A stretch of DNA of 19,365 bases, from assembly GCA_964552055.1 (NCBI GenBank), contig CAZKFL010000041.1, forward strand, positions 1 through 19,365, read 5' to 3'. Source of the DNA: VGMD01 sp964552055. GTDB lineage: Bacteria > Chlamydiota > Chlamydiia > Chlamydiales > 2-12-FULL-49-11. Positions 1 through 7,177 of this stretch are shown here, in pieces (the first letter of the stretch is position 1; each line of letters begins with the position of its first letter). The position numbers were made by a program, and so were the translations under genes. Under the pieces are notes generated by a model. That model was not told the origin of the DNA, searched no databases, and saw only the letters and a program-made list of their open reading frames with translations.

Positions 1-54
1 GCTGTACTAAAACCCTGATTGGATAGCTGTATTACATAAAATTAAAAACTTTTT

Positions 55-188
55 TTCTTTGCGCTCCTTTGCGTCTTTGCGCCTTTGCGTGATTTTTTTT
101 ATTTTATAAGATCAAGCTATGGCAATATGTTTTGGATATCAGTCTTTTAAAATAAATTCACGCAAAGGCGCAAAGGAGCGCAAAGAAG
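55..188. repeat. CTTTGCG-unit inverted repeat
   Basis: The left arm (55-92) contains four CTTTGCG-type units. The right arm (158-188) is its reverse complement but carries only three units, so the arms pair except for one extra 8-nt unit on the left. About 65 nt of AT-rich sequence separates them. No coding frame crosses it. From general memory, short intergenic repeats with this core occur in many unrelated bacterial genomes; whether this one is repeated elsewhere in this genome cannot be seen here. It accounts for most of the gene-free 301-nt left edge; I see nothing else between 1 and 54. Confidence 0.75.
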
Positions 189-255
189 AAAATAATATAA
201 GAAAATTAAATTTTTTTTGATGTTCTGTGGAAGGTTTTAGGACAGGTTCTTAAGT

Positions 256-283
256 AACGCGAATTGTTTTCGCAATTCGCATT
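256..283 (-). terminator. Hairpin downstream of the rhlE stop codon, weak terminator candidate
   Basis: Perfect 8-bp arms GCGAATTG (259-266) and CAATTCGC (273-280) enclose a 6-nt loop. Three more pairs, one of them a wobble, extend the stem. The hairpin lies about 20 nt past the helicase stop codon on the minus strand. There is no T-run after it on that strand, so a classical intrinsic terminator is not supported. It may still protect the 3' end or assist Rho-type termination. Confidence 0.35.
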
Positions 284-301
284 AGATTTTCAGTTAATAC
301 A

Positions 302-1612
302 TTAGGTAGGGGCTCTTCGTGGGCCTCGAAAGTTGTTTCGGGCTTGGGGTTTTGAGCTGGAGTTTCCTCGGTTTCCTTGGCTGCTGCGGGGTCCGCTAGA
401 TCTTGAAGGGCCGTTTCGATGTCCTTGATTTCCTCCGCCGCCACCACGAAGTATGGGTTTTGCAGGAATCGAGGGATCGGGTTCAAAGCCGGGGATTTGA
501 ATTTTCTTGATGGGCTCTTTGAGGAGCTTTTCGATATCTCTTAGAAATTCGTGTTCATCGATGCAGACGAGTGATACTGCGTTGCCTTCGTGACCTGCTC
601 TGCCTGTACGGCCGATTCGGTGAACGTAATCTTCTGCAACGTTTGGTAGATCGAAATTCACTACATAGGGAAGCTGATCAATATCAAGGCCTCTTGCTGC
701 GATGTCTGTTGCAACAAGCACTTGAATGGTGCCATCCTTAAAGTCTTTGAGAGCTTTTGTTCTTGCGCCTTGGCTCTTATTGCCGTGTATCGCAGCTGCT
801 GTGATTTTGCTGCTTGCAAATAGCTCCGCAGTTACTTTATTCGCGCAGTGCTTAGTTCTTGTGAAAACAAGGACTTGTTTCCATTTTTGTGTCGAAATGA
901 GATGGGAAAGAAGTTTTGTTTTGTTTTTGCTGTCAACTGGATGAATGATATGGGAAACGGTTGCTGCAGCACCATTGCTCTTTGTCGCTTGGATGGTTTT
1001 TGGATTGCGGAGAAAGCCATCAGCTAGCTTCTTAATGTCAGTTGGAAAGGTTGCTGAAAATAGTAAGTTCTGCCTTTTTTGTGGCAAAAGTTTCAATATT
1101 CTTTTAATGTCAGGCATGAAGCCCATGTCAAGCATCCGGTCTGCTTCATCAAGAACTAAAATTTCGACAAGAGATAAATTGACAGCTCTTTGTTCGACTA
1201 GATCTAATAGTCTGCCAGGAGTTGCAACAATAATATCAACACCCGCGCGAAGCTTGTTAATTTGTGGATTGATATTAACGCCACCGAAAACAACGGTAGA
1301 TTTTAAAGGTAAGTATTTGCCGTAAGTGCGCACGCTTTCTTCCACTTGCGCTGCAAGCTCCCTTGTTGGTGTGAGTATAAGGGCTCTGACAACTGGTCTG
1401 CCTGGGCTTACACCTTTTCTAATTAAGTTTTGAAGTAGTGGGAGTGTAAATCCGGCAGTTTTTCCGCTTCCTGTTTGTGAACCGGCAAGCAAGTCGGATC
1501 CTTCTAAAATTAAAGGAATTGCTTCAATTTGTACTTGTGTTGGTACTGTGTACCCCTCATCCTCTACTGCACGGACAAGTTCTTCTAATAAACCAAAATT
1601 TTTAAACGACAT
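302..1612 (-). CDS. rhlE: DEAD-box ATP-dependent RNA helicase, RhlE type
   Basis: This is a cytoplasmic ATP-driven RNA unwinding enzyme of 436 residues. All core motifs are visible: Q motif with GY and PTxVQ (20-28), Walker A AGSQTGSGKT (43-52), PTRELAAQ (82-89), TPGR (131-134), DEAD (155-158), SAT (186-188), and in the second RecA domain ATDIAARGLDI and HRIGRTGRAG. The last 60 or so residues are a low-complexity Gly/Arg/Ser/Asn tail (GGGGG, then RSSGPRSS-like runs), as is usual for RhlE proteins in ribosome biogenesis or RNA decay. The ATG at 1612 follows AGGAG with 8-nt spacing. It lies 39 nt downstream of rlmI on the same strand and could be co-transcribed with it. The tail-coding region (about 305-490) is noticeably more GC-rich than the rest, which reflects its Gly/Arg/Pro content. 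Confidence 0.93.
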   Translation of the reverse strand: MSFKNFGLLEELVRAVEDEGYTVPTQVQIEAIPLILEGSDLLAGSQTGSGKTAGFTLPLLQNLIRKGVSPGRPVVRALILTPTRELAAQVEESVRTYGKYLPLKSTVVFGGVNINPQINKLRAGVDIIVATPGRLLDLVEQRAVNLSLVEILVLDEADRMLDMGFMPDIKRILKLLPQKRQNLLFSATFPTDIKKLADGFLRNPKTIQATKSNGAAATVSHIIHPVDSKNKTKLLSHLISTQKWKQVLVFTRTKHCANKVTAELFASSKITAAAIHGNKSQGARTKALKDFKDGTIQVLVATDIAARGLDIDQLPYVVNFDLPNVAEDYVHRIGRTGRAGHEGNAVSLVCIDEHEFLRDIEKLLKEPIKKIQIPGFEPDPSIPAKPILRGGGGGNQGHRNGPSRSSGPRSSQGNRGNSSSKPQARNNFRGPRRAPT

Positions 1613-1640
1613 AGAGATCTCCTATCCATGAATCGAAACA

Positions 1641-1646
1641 AGTATA
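1641..1646 (-). promoter_or_regulatory. Candidate -10 box for rhlE
   Basis: Read on the minus strand this is TATACT, a 5/6 match to the sigma-70-type -10 box. It sits in the 39-nt gap before rhlE and would give a leader of about 20 nt that includes the AGGAG site. No convincing -35 box is present. The gene may also be read through from rlmI. Confidence 0.3.
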
Positions 1647-1651
1647 GCAGA

Positions 1652-2824
1652 TTACTCTATATAAAGAAGTAAACTTTTTAGATAGTTTCCTTCAGGATGG
1701 TAGAGATTAATTGGATGGTCGGAAGCAAGGCGGTGCTTAGATATAATTTTAACAGATCTTTTTGCATCAAGGGCTGCTTGAAAAATGACTTTTTGAAATA
1801 ACTCTTCATCCACGTGGTACGAGCAGCTGCAAGTTAGTAGAAGAGAGCCTTTCGGCATTTTCTGGATGGCTTGACGGTTGATCTCTTTGTACCCTTTGCA
1901 GCCTTGAATCACATCTTGTTTCTTTTTTGCAAATGCAGGGGGATCAAGTATAACAATATCGTAGGGTAAAGAAGTTGCATTTCTAAGAAATTGAGTGACG
2001 TCTTCAGTCAAAGGTTTATGAACTTCAGGATCGAATCCGTTTAAGATAAGATTGGCTTTTGTGAGTTCGGTTGCTTCTTTTGAAATGTCGATTGAATGAG
2101 CAAGTGTTGCGCCTTGATTTAATGCGGCAATTGTAAAGCCACCTGTGTAGCTAAAGCAGTTTAGTACGCGCTTGCCTTTTGCAAAATCACCAATCAGGTA
2201 GCGCATTTCTCTTTGATCAAGAAAGAATCCCGTTTTTTGACCTTTCAGATAGGAGACGAAAAATTTAGAGCCTCTTTCATTAATTTCAACAAGGTCTTTG
2301 ATTTCGCCAAAAAGATTGCCTTCAAATGGCGCTAGTCCTTCCTCTTTTCTTGTGGGAAGAAGTGATTTCTCATAAATTCCTTTAACCGGAAGTAGGGAAG
2401 TGAGGTGTGAAATAATAAGGGGTTTTAAACGGTCCATGCCAAGAGTTGAGATTTGTATGACCAAATAGTCACCATATCTGTCCACAATAAGACCGGGAAT
2501 CAGGTCGCCTTCACCATTAATCAGGCGATAGGCAGTTTCGGTTTCTTTAAAAAGCAGTTTCCGTAGAGCAATGGCATTTTTGATATTTTGTAAAAGGGTT
2601 TCGTGTGGATCATTAGATCCAAAGCTGATCATTCGACCGCATAGGGAAGAATTTTGATTAAAGTAGCCGTAGCCAAGAAGTTCGTTTGCAAAACTATAGA
2701 CAGGGAGCAGGTCGCCGTTTACAAATTGAGTGGGGAAGGACTGAATTGCGCCTGAGAAAACCCAGTGATGACTTTGATGAAGGACTTTTTCTTTATCTTT
2801 TTTGAGAATTACGGCAGATTTCAT
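1652..2824 (-). CDS. rlmI: 23S rRNA (cytosine-C5) methyltransferase, RlmI family
   Basis: This SAM-dependent methyltransferase of 390 residues (E. coli RlmI has 396) belongs to the family that makes m5C1962 in 23S rRNA. An N-terminal PUA-like RNA-binding domain spans about residues 1-75. The Rossmann methyltransferase domain follows: GQKTGFFLDQR (195-205), SAM-binding VLNCFSYTGGF (220-230), DPPAF (294-298) and the cysteine motif TCSCS (331-335). The C-terminal DHP..LYHPEGNYLK stretch also matches RlmI. I chose the ATG at 2824; a TTG directly in front of it (2827) is an equally readable start and would add one residue. No strong Shine-Dalgarno sequence precedes either. It lies between the cold-shock gene's terminator and rhlE, so it probably starts its own transcript. 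Confidence 0.92.
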   Translation of the reverse strand: MKSAVILKKDKEKVLHQSHHWVFSGAIQSFPTQFVNGDLLPVYSFANELLGYGYFNQNSSLCGRMISFGSNDPHETLLQNIKNAIALRKLLFKETETAYRLINGEGDLIPGLIVDRYGDYLVIQISTLGMDRLKPLIISHLTSLLPVKGIYEKSLLPTRKEEGLAPFEGNLFGEIKDLVEINERGSKFFVSYLKGQKTGFFLDQREMRYLIGDFAKGKRVLNCFSYTGGFTIAALNQGATLAHSIDISKEATELTKANLILNGFDPEVHKPLTEDVTQFLRNATSLPYDIVILDPPAFAKKKQDVIQGCKGYKEINRQAIQKMPKGSLLLTCSCSYHVDEELFQKVIFQAALDAKRSVKIISKHRLASDHPINLYHPEGNYLKSLLLYIE

Positions 2825-2851
2825 CAAGACACTAAATAGAGAATTAATTTG

Positions 2852-2888
2852 AAAAAAATGGAGAGAGATACTTGAAGCACCTCTCTCC
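2852..2888 (-). terminator. Intrinsic terminator of the cold-shock gene
   Basis: On the minus strand GGAGAGAG pairs perfectly with CTCTCTCC. Four more pairs, two of them G.U, extend the stem to 12 bp around a 5-nt loop. ATTTTTTTC follows at once. It begins 10 nt after the csp stop codon and ends upstream of rlmI, so it isolates csp as a single-gene transcript. Confidence 0.88.
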
Positions 2889-2898
2889 AGAAAATGGC

Positions 2899-3105
2899 TT
2901 ACATTGCGCTTACGTCAGTTGCTTCTGGTCCTTTACGGCCGTTAGCAAGAGTGTATTCTACTTTTTGCCCTTCACGTAAAGATTCAGGATTGCCAATGAT
3001 GTTAGTCATGTGGACGAAAACATCTTTTCCACCTGCATCAGGTGTAATGAATCCGAAACCTTTTTGTTTATTAAAAAATTTAACTATACCTTTAGACTTA
3101 GACAC
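2899..3105 (-). CDS. Cold-shock domain protein (CspA family)
   Basis: This small single-stranded nucleic-acid-binding protein (68 residues, the usual family size) acts as an RNA chaperone in the cytoplasm. The RNP1 motif KGFGFI (15-20) and the RNP2 motif VFVH (29-32) are intact, and the fold ends in the typical GPEATDV stretch. The start is GTG at 3105, preceded by GGAG with a spacing of about 7 nt; no ATG is available near it. A strong terminator follows, so the gene is monocistronic. A TATAAT box lies about 28 nt upstream of the start. The paralogue letter (A, C, D, E) cannot be decided from the sequence. Confidence 0.95.
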   Translation of the reverse strand: MSKSKGIVKFFNKQKGFGFITPDAGGKDVFVHMTNIIGNPESLREGQKVEYTLANGRKGPEATDVSAM

Positions 3106-3132
3106 TTTTTTCTCCGTGTTTTTTTTGTTAAC

Positions 3133-3138
3133 ATTATA
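3133..3138 (-). promoter_or_regulatory. -10 box of the csp promoter
   Basis: The minus strand reads TATAAT here, a perfect -10 consensus inside an AT-rich stretch. It would give a leader of roughly 20 nt ending in the GGAG ribosome site. The expected -35 position has no good TTGACA match. The leader is far too short for the long cold-responsive leader known from E. coli cspA. Confidence 0.5.
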
Positions 3139-3211
3139 AAAATGATTTTTTGGGATTTATATTGGAAGGGCTTTTTGATTGAACTACTAAAATACTCTCT
3201 CATAAACTAAA

Positions 3212-3246
3212 TAAGGCACCATATTAAAAGAGCCTTAGCTTTTTTG
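3212..3246 (+). terminator. Terminator-like hairpin without an upstream plus-strand gene
   Basis: TAAGGC (3212-3217) and GCCTTA (3232-3237) form a 6-bp stem around a 14-nt loop, followed by GCTTTTTTG. On the plus strand this looks like a weak intrinsic terminator, yet the only neighbour upstream is csp on the other strand. It sits in the 280-nt gap between the divergent csp and MFS genes. It could end a small untranslated transcript or be chance. The rest of the gap holds a TTGATT (3315-3320) / CATAAA (3338-3343) promoter-like pair with 17-nt spacing ahead of the MFS gene. Confidence 0.3.
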
Positions 3247-3385
3247 TCCACATTTTCTTTTTAAAATAATAACTACTCTTTCAATCACTATTGACTTCTT
3301 AAATCACTAATATTTTGATTAAGTTAAAATAAATCAACATAAAAAATATGTGGAACATAAATTAAACATAATTAAGTGTAGGGTT

Positions 3386-4648
3386 ATGTCTATGTCTAAA
3401 AAAGAGTTTTGGCGTTCAATATTGATGTATCTAATTGCATCACTGTTTCTTATATATGAAATGAGTATTCAGGTTTCACCTAGTGTCATGACGCATGACT
3501 TAATGCGAGACTTTCATGTTGATGCGGGTATTTTAGGTTTTATGGTGTCAGCTTACTTTTATAGTTATGCACTTATGCAAATTCCAGCGGGGATTTTATA
3601 TGACCATTTCGGTCCAAGAACGCTTTTGTCTATTGCGGCTGTAATGTGCTCAGTGGGGACGCTTTTTTTTGCAGGGACCGAGACAGTTTATTGGGCAGCA
3701 CTAGGTAGATTTCTGATGGGGATTGGCTCTGCATTTGCATTTGTTGGGGTTTTAGTAATTGCAGCTAGGTGGTTTGATGGGTATTATTTTGCATTTCTAG
3801 TGGGGCTTACTCAATTGCTTGCGGTCCTTGGTGCGATATGTGGAGCAGCGCCACTTGCAAAAGGAGTTGATGTCTTTGGTTGGCGGGTAGTGATGTACTT
3901 TCTTGCGGCAGTTGGGCTTGCGTTAGCCCTGCTAGCTCTTTTAGTGCTAAAAGACCGTCCTGATCATTTGCATCAGGATGTTTTAAAGTCTGAAAAACAC
4001 CTTTGGAAGCACTTAAAACAAGTTATTGGACAAGGGCAGACTTGGGCCTTAGCTGTATATGCTTTTTGTGCCTGGGGGCCTATCATCGTTTTTGCAGCTC
4101 TTTGGGGTGTGCCCTATTTAATGGAACGGTATGGTATTTCAAATGTAACAGCCTCGTTTGCGACAATGCTTATGCTTCTTGGCGGGGGTCTTTTTAGTCC
4201 TGTTATCGGCTACATATCTAATCGCATGAAGAAAAGAAAACCTTTACTTTGGGTAGGTTCCTTTACAGGACTAATATGTAGCTTATTCATGTTATTCATC
4301 CCTGCAATTCCTTTTTGGGGCGTTGCCTTTCTTCTTTTTTTAATGGGGGTTGGAACAAGCGTCCATACACTGACTTTTGCTATTGTCCAGGATAATAATA
4401 GTCCGAAAGTGACCGCAACTGGAATGGGTTTTAATAATATGGCGGTAGTTATTGGTGGCGCTATCTTGCAGCCACTTGTTGGGGCAATATTAGACGGCTC
4501 TTGGAACGGCGCCATGGAACAAGGCATTCGGGTGTATACAACCACTAACTATGAAGCAGCCCTCTTTATTATACCAGTTATCTATCTAATAGGCCTTATC
4601 GTGAGCTTAGCATTTATCAAGGAAACCTACTGCAAGTCAAAATTTTAA
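3386..4648 (+). CDS. Major facilitator superfamily transporter, substrate unknown
   Basis: This inner-membrane secondary transporter has 420 residues and about 12 hydrophobic helices. The MFS motif-A signature GILYDHFGPR (69-78) lies between helices 2 and 3. Helix 1 runs at about 12-31, and a polar central loop (about residues 190-213) divides the two halves. I chose ATG 3386, preceded weakly by AGGG; an ATG at 3392 and a GTG at 3350 are also in frame. The opening block (VSPSVMTHDLMRDF, then a helix ending SYALMQIPAG) reminds me of MFS proteins common in intracellular gammaproteobacteria; that is memory, not a search. It sits 39 nt before a GH1 glycosidase, suggesting carbohydrate uptake, but no residue seen here fixes the substrate. 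Confidence 0.88.
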   Translation: MSMSKKEFWRSILMYLIASLFLIYEMSIQVSPSVMTHDLMRDFHVDAGILGFMVSAYFYSYALMQIPAGILYDHFGPRTLLSIAAVMCSVGTLFFAGTETVYWAALGRFLMGIGSAFAFVGVLVIAARWFDGYYFAFLVGLTQLLAVLGAICGAAPLAKGVDVFGWRVVMYFLAAVGLALALLALLVLKDRPDHLHQDVLKSEKHLWKHLKQVIGQGQTWALAVYAFCAWGPIIVFAALWGVPYLMERYGISNVTASFATMLMLLGGGLFSPVIGYISNRMKKRKPLLWVGSFTGLICSLFMLFIPAIPFWGVAFLLFLMGVGTSVHTLTFAIVQDNNSPKVTATGMGFNNMAVVIGGAILQPLVGAILDGSWNGAMEQGIRVYTTTNYEAALFIIPVIYLIGLIVSLAFIKETYCKSKF

Positions 4649-4663
4649 AGAATGCTTTAAAAT
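4642..4663. repeat. Perfect 9-bp inverted repeat at the end of the MFS gene
   Basis: ATTTTAAAG (4642-4650) and CTTTAAAAT (4655-4663) pair perfectly around AATG. The left arm contains the MFS stop codon. The right arm covers the place where a -35 box for the GH1 promoter would be. It could be an operator or a weak hairpin; there is no T-run for termination. Confidence 0.5.
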
Positions 4664-4674
4664 CTAAAATAGTG

Positions 4675-4680
4675 TATAAT
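4675..4680 (+). promoter_or_regulatory. -10 box directly before the GH1 gene
   Basis: A perfect TATAAT ends 7 nt before the ATG at 4688, so transcription would begin at or within 1-2 nt of the start codon. The -35 position has no clear consensus and is covered by the inverted repeat at 4642-4663. Confidence 0.5.
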
Positions 4681-4687
4681 AAGAGGT

Positions 4688-6067
4688 ATGTTCTGGCGTT
4701 CACTTCTTATATTACCTGCTTTAGTTTGTTCCTCAAATTGGGACTGGGATAAGATCGATCTTGGTGAGGTCCGATTTCCTGAGTCTTTTTTGTGGGGTAG
4801 CGCTTCGTCTGAATATCAAATTTCTGGAGCTGTGCATCTACCTAATTGTCAATGGGCTGAGTGGGAAAAGCGGGGTCATCCGGCTATTAAAGAAGGGCAG
4901 ACTTCGGGCCAAGCTATTGATGGTTGGAATCGCTATGAGGAAGATGCTAACCTACTTAAAGACATTGGCTTAAATTCATATCGCTTCTCAGTTGATTGGA
5001 GCGCAATAGAGCCTAGAGAGGGGGAGTTTAATAGAGGTGCTATAGACCACTACCGTGATGTCCTTAATGCTCTGAAGGATAGGGGCATTACCCCTATGAT
5101 TACCCTTCATCATTTTACCCATCCTACTTGGTTTGAAAACAAGGGAGCCTTTGAAAAAAGGGAAAATGTTGCCTATTTTGTCCGATTTGCGAAATTTGTC
5201 TTTAGTGAGCTTTCTGATGATGTGGAACTTTGGTGTACGATAAATGAGCCAACTGTAATAGCATTAATGGGTTATATACTTGGGGAGTTTCCTCCCGGTA
5301 AAACAGGGATCTTTCTTGCAGCAGAAGTCTTAAATAATATGCTATTTGCCCATGTAGAAGTCTATAAAGCGCTTAAAGATATGAAAAATGGCGATAATTG
5401 CCAAATTGGAATTGTTCATAGCTACCTTAAATTTGAGCCTTATAACGGGTGGAATCCAATCGAAGCTCTTCCGTGCCTCTTTTTTACGAAAAATCTGCAT
5501 GAAACTGTTATGGATTTTTTTAAAACAGGTGAGTTCTCTTCTATGCTCTTACAGAGAGAAACAGTTCCTGATGCCCCAAACAGCTTTGATTTCTTTGGTC
5601 TCAATTACTATTCAAGAGCGGTCGTTGGGATGCAAATCTCTCTTTCTGATTTTCTCCACGCAACCTGCTTTCCCGGTGAAGTGATGACCGACATGCCCTA
5701 TGCAAGCCATCCAGAAGGCTTTTACCAAGCGTTAGTTGATTGTGGCGAGCTCGGAAAGCCCGTCTATGTCACAGAAAACGGTATTGCTGATAGTAAGGAT
5801 GATAGGCGTGAGTTATTCATTCGCAGGTACTTATACGCCCTTTCAGAGGCCATTAAAGATGGCGTTGATGTAAGGGGTTACTTCTATTGGTCACTTATCG
5901 ACAATTTTGAGTGGGCAGAAGGGTGGAAAATGAAATTCGGTCTTTACGAGTGCAATCTAGAAACTGGGGAAAGAACCCTAAGACAAGGGTCTCTTGCTTA
6001 TCGTAATATTGTTGCAACTCATAACGATGTCTCTCGAGGCGCCTTCGAGACGGCTTCCGCTTCGTAA
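4688..6067 (+). CDS. Glycoside hydrolase family 1 beta-glycosidase, probably exported
   Basis: This 459-residue retaining beta-glycosidase (beta-glucosidase/galactosidase type) has a complete GH1 barrel: HHF at 141-143, acid/base Glu187 in TINEP, nucleophile Glu363 in YVTENG, and the aglycone/sugar-binding block around NFEW (406-409) with AEGW after it. The Glu in this last block is typical of enzymes acting on unphosphorylated sugars; phospho-beta-glycosidases carry a Ser-type motif there. Residues 1-16 (MFWRSLLILPALVCSS) look like a short Sec signal peptide. The Cys at 14 lacks a canonical lipobox, so lipoprotein status is unlikely. The start has no usable Shine-Dalgarno sequence (GAGG only 1 nt away) and may be leaderless. 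With the MFS gene just upstream it suggests extracytoplasmic beta-glycoside cleavage and uptake. The last ten codons are unusually GC-rich and self-complementary. Confidence 0.9.
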   Translation: MFWRSLLILPALVCSSNWDWDKIDLGEVRFPESFLWGSASSEYQISGAVHLPNCQWAEWEKRGHPAIKEGQTSGQAIDGWNRYEEDANLLKDIGLNSYRFSVDWSAIEPREGEFNRGAIDHYRDVLNALKDRGITPMITLHHFTHPTWFENKGAFEKRENVAYFVRFAKFVFSELSDDVELWCTINEPTVIALMGYILGEFPPGKTGIFLAAEVLNNMLFAHVEVYKALKDMKNGDNCQIGIVHSYLKFEPYNGWNPIEALPCLFFTKNLHETVMDFFKTGEFSSMLLQRETVPDAPNSFDFFGLNYYSRAVVGMQISLSDFLHATCFPGEVMTDMPYASHPEGFYQALVDCGELGKPVYVTENGIADSKDDRRELFIRRYLYALSEAIKDGVDVRGYFYWSLIDNFEWAEGWKMKFGLYECNLETGERTLRQGSLAYRNIVATHNDVSRGAFETASAS

Positions 6068-6189
6068 AAAACTAATTATCAAGTTATAATGCTCGTGTTT
6101 CAAAAACAATCTGTAATTCCAATTATTGCTTTAAAGAGATATACTTCTTATTAAGATATTATAAAAAATCTAATGAGGAGATATATTTT

Positions 6190-7101
6190 ATGACAATAAC
6201 ACTTGATTTTATGCGATGTGAGGCTGCGAGGATTCACCGTGATGCAGCCAATGGCTTGAATGCTAAGATTAATAAGGCCGCGCTAGATTCGAATTTAGAG
6301 GCTTCTAGTAATTTTTCCGGCTTACGTTCTTTTACAGTTATTGATAACAGCTGGAATTGGGGTTGGGGTGGTCCTACACCTGCACCGAATATACATGGGG
6401 CCCCCAAAACGGAAAGGGAAAGAGATGAAGAAAAGGCTAGAATTGCTGCATTTATAGGAAGTGTTGTGGCTGGTGTTTTTGCATTCATCACGGCTATTAC
6501 TTATAAATCGTATTCTGCTGATAAAAAAGTATTTACTGAAACTGGTAGAATCAGACAACACGCTCTTGACCACTTCTGGGACGTTTCCGTGGATAATATT
6601 TCAGAAAAAAATTTGAGGCGAAGCTTTTTTAACCTAATGAAGGCTCAACTTGAGATAGATATCTTAAAATATCAAAAAAGTAGCGATCGATTTTACACCT
6701 CTCTTGCAATGCTAGTTGGTGGTGCAACGTTAGCAAGTGGAGGAATATTAATGGTTCCTTTTCTCATGACAGCCGGAAAAGTGGTTCTTCTTGTCTCAAC
6801 TCTAGTTGGATTGTTTGGTTTGGGATCGCACTGGAATGATAGCGATGCAATTATAGCAAAACAACGCGAAATTGTAGGGACTAGAGACCAACTAGGATTG
6901 GCTGATGAAGTTCTAGCACGCGTTTATGCATCTAGGAACCTTAGTCAAGGAGGTGCTACAGGAGTTGATCATACACCCTCTGCACCGCCGCAGATAGATG
7001 CAGATTATCAATCGATTACTCCAGATAATTTTGATATGAATCGTGCAAATACGGCCCTACTCGCAAATAATGAAGCTGCACCACGACAATTAAGAAAATA
7101 G
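6190..7101 (+). CDS. Unknown protein with two-lobed membrane domain, inclusion-protein-like
   Basis: I do not recognise this 303-residue protein. It has a soluble N-terminal part (1-84) with an odd Trp/Gly motif WNWGWG (55-60), a first membrane segment at about 85-105, a charged helical loop (106-167), then two hydrophobic stretches separated by a short turn (about 168-190 and 192-212) and a polar C-terminal tail. The paired helices at 168-212 resemble the two-lobed hydrophobic domain of chlamydial inclusion-membrane (Inc) proteins. The tail contains PSAP (263-266), the short motif used by viral late domains to bind Tsg101; one such motif may be chance. GAGGAG lies about 11 nt before the ATG. 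It is a single gene ended by the terminator at 7128. No Sec signal is visible, consistent with type III export, but that is inference. Confidence 0.8.
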   Translation: MTITLDFMRCEAARIHRDAANGLNAKINKAALDSNLEASSNFSGLRSFTVIDNSWNWGWGGPTPAPNIHGAPKTERERDEEKARIAAFIGSVVAGVFAFITAITYKSYSADKKVFTETGRIRQHALDHFWDVSVDNISEKNLRRSFFNLMKAQLEIDILKYQKSSDRFYTSLAMLVGGATLASGGILMVPFLMTAGKVVLLVSTLVGLFGLGSHWNDSDAIIAKQREIVGTRDQLGLADEVLARVYASRNLSQGGATGVDHTPSAPPQIDADYQSITPDNFDMNRANTALLANNEAAPRQLRK

Positions 7102-7127
7102 CTGTAGTTTAAAAGAGGTCGTAAAAG

Positions 7128-7163
7128 AAGCTCCGGGATTTTTCTCGGGGCTTTTTCTTTTTT
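7128..7163 (+). terminator. Strong intrinsic terminator shared by convergent genes
   Basis: AAGCTCCG pairs with CGGGGCTT (one G.U), and the inner GGA/TCT extends the stem to about 11 bp around TTTT. TTTCTTTTTT follows. On the minus strand the wobble becomes an A/C mismatch and the tract is TTCTTTT, so it should work less well for the convergent epimerase-like gene that ends at 7178. Confidence 0.88.
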
Positions 7164-7177
7164 AGAATCTGTGAGCC

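Noticed and set aside
55..188. A CRISPR-like array of CTTTGCG units
   Set aside because: The units are 7-10 nt and adjacent or inverted, with no regular spacers and no cas genes.
250..486. A 78-codon minus-strand reading frame overlapping the 3' end of the helicase gene, giving an acidic Ala/Glu/Pro-rich peptide
   Set aside because: It lies in another frame of the GC-rich Gly/Arg tail of RhlE. The tail in the helicase frame is typical of the family, so the acidic peptide is best read as a shadow of a biased sequence.
3010..3210. Plus-strand frame of 66 codons across csp and its leader
   Set aside because: It is mostly antisense to a clear cold-shock gene, has no family resemblance and no good ribosome site.
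4688..4732. Lipoprotein signal in the GH1 enzyme because of Cys14
   Set aside because: The residues before the Cys are Ala-Leu-Val, and Val at -1 does not fit the Gly/Ala/Ser requirement of a lipobox.
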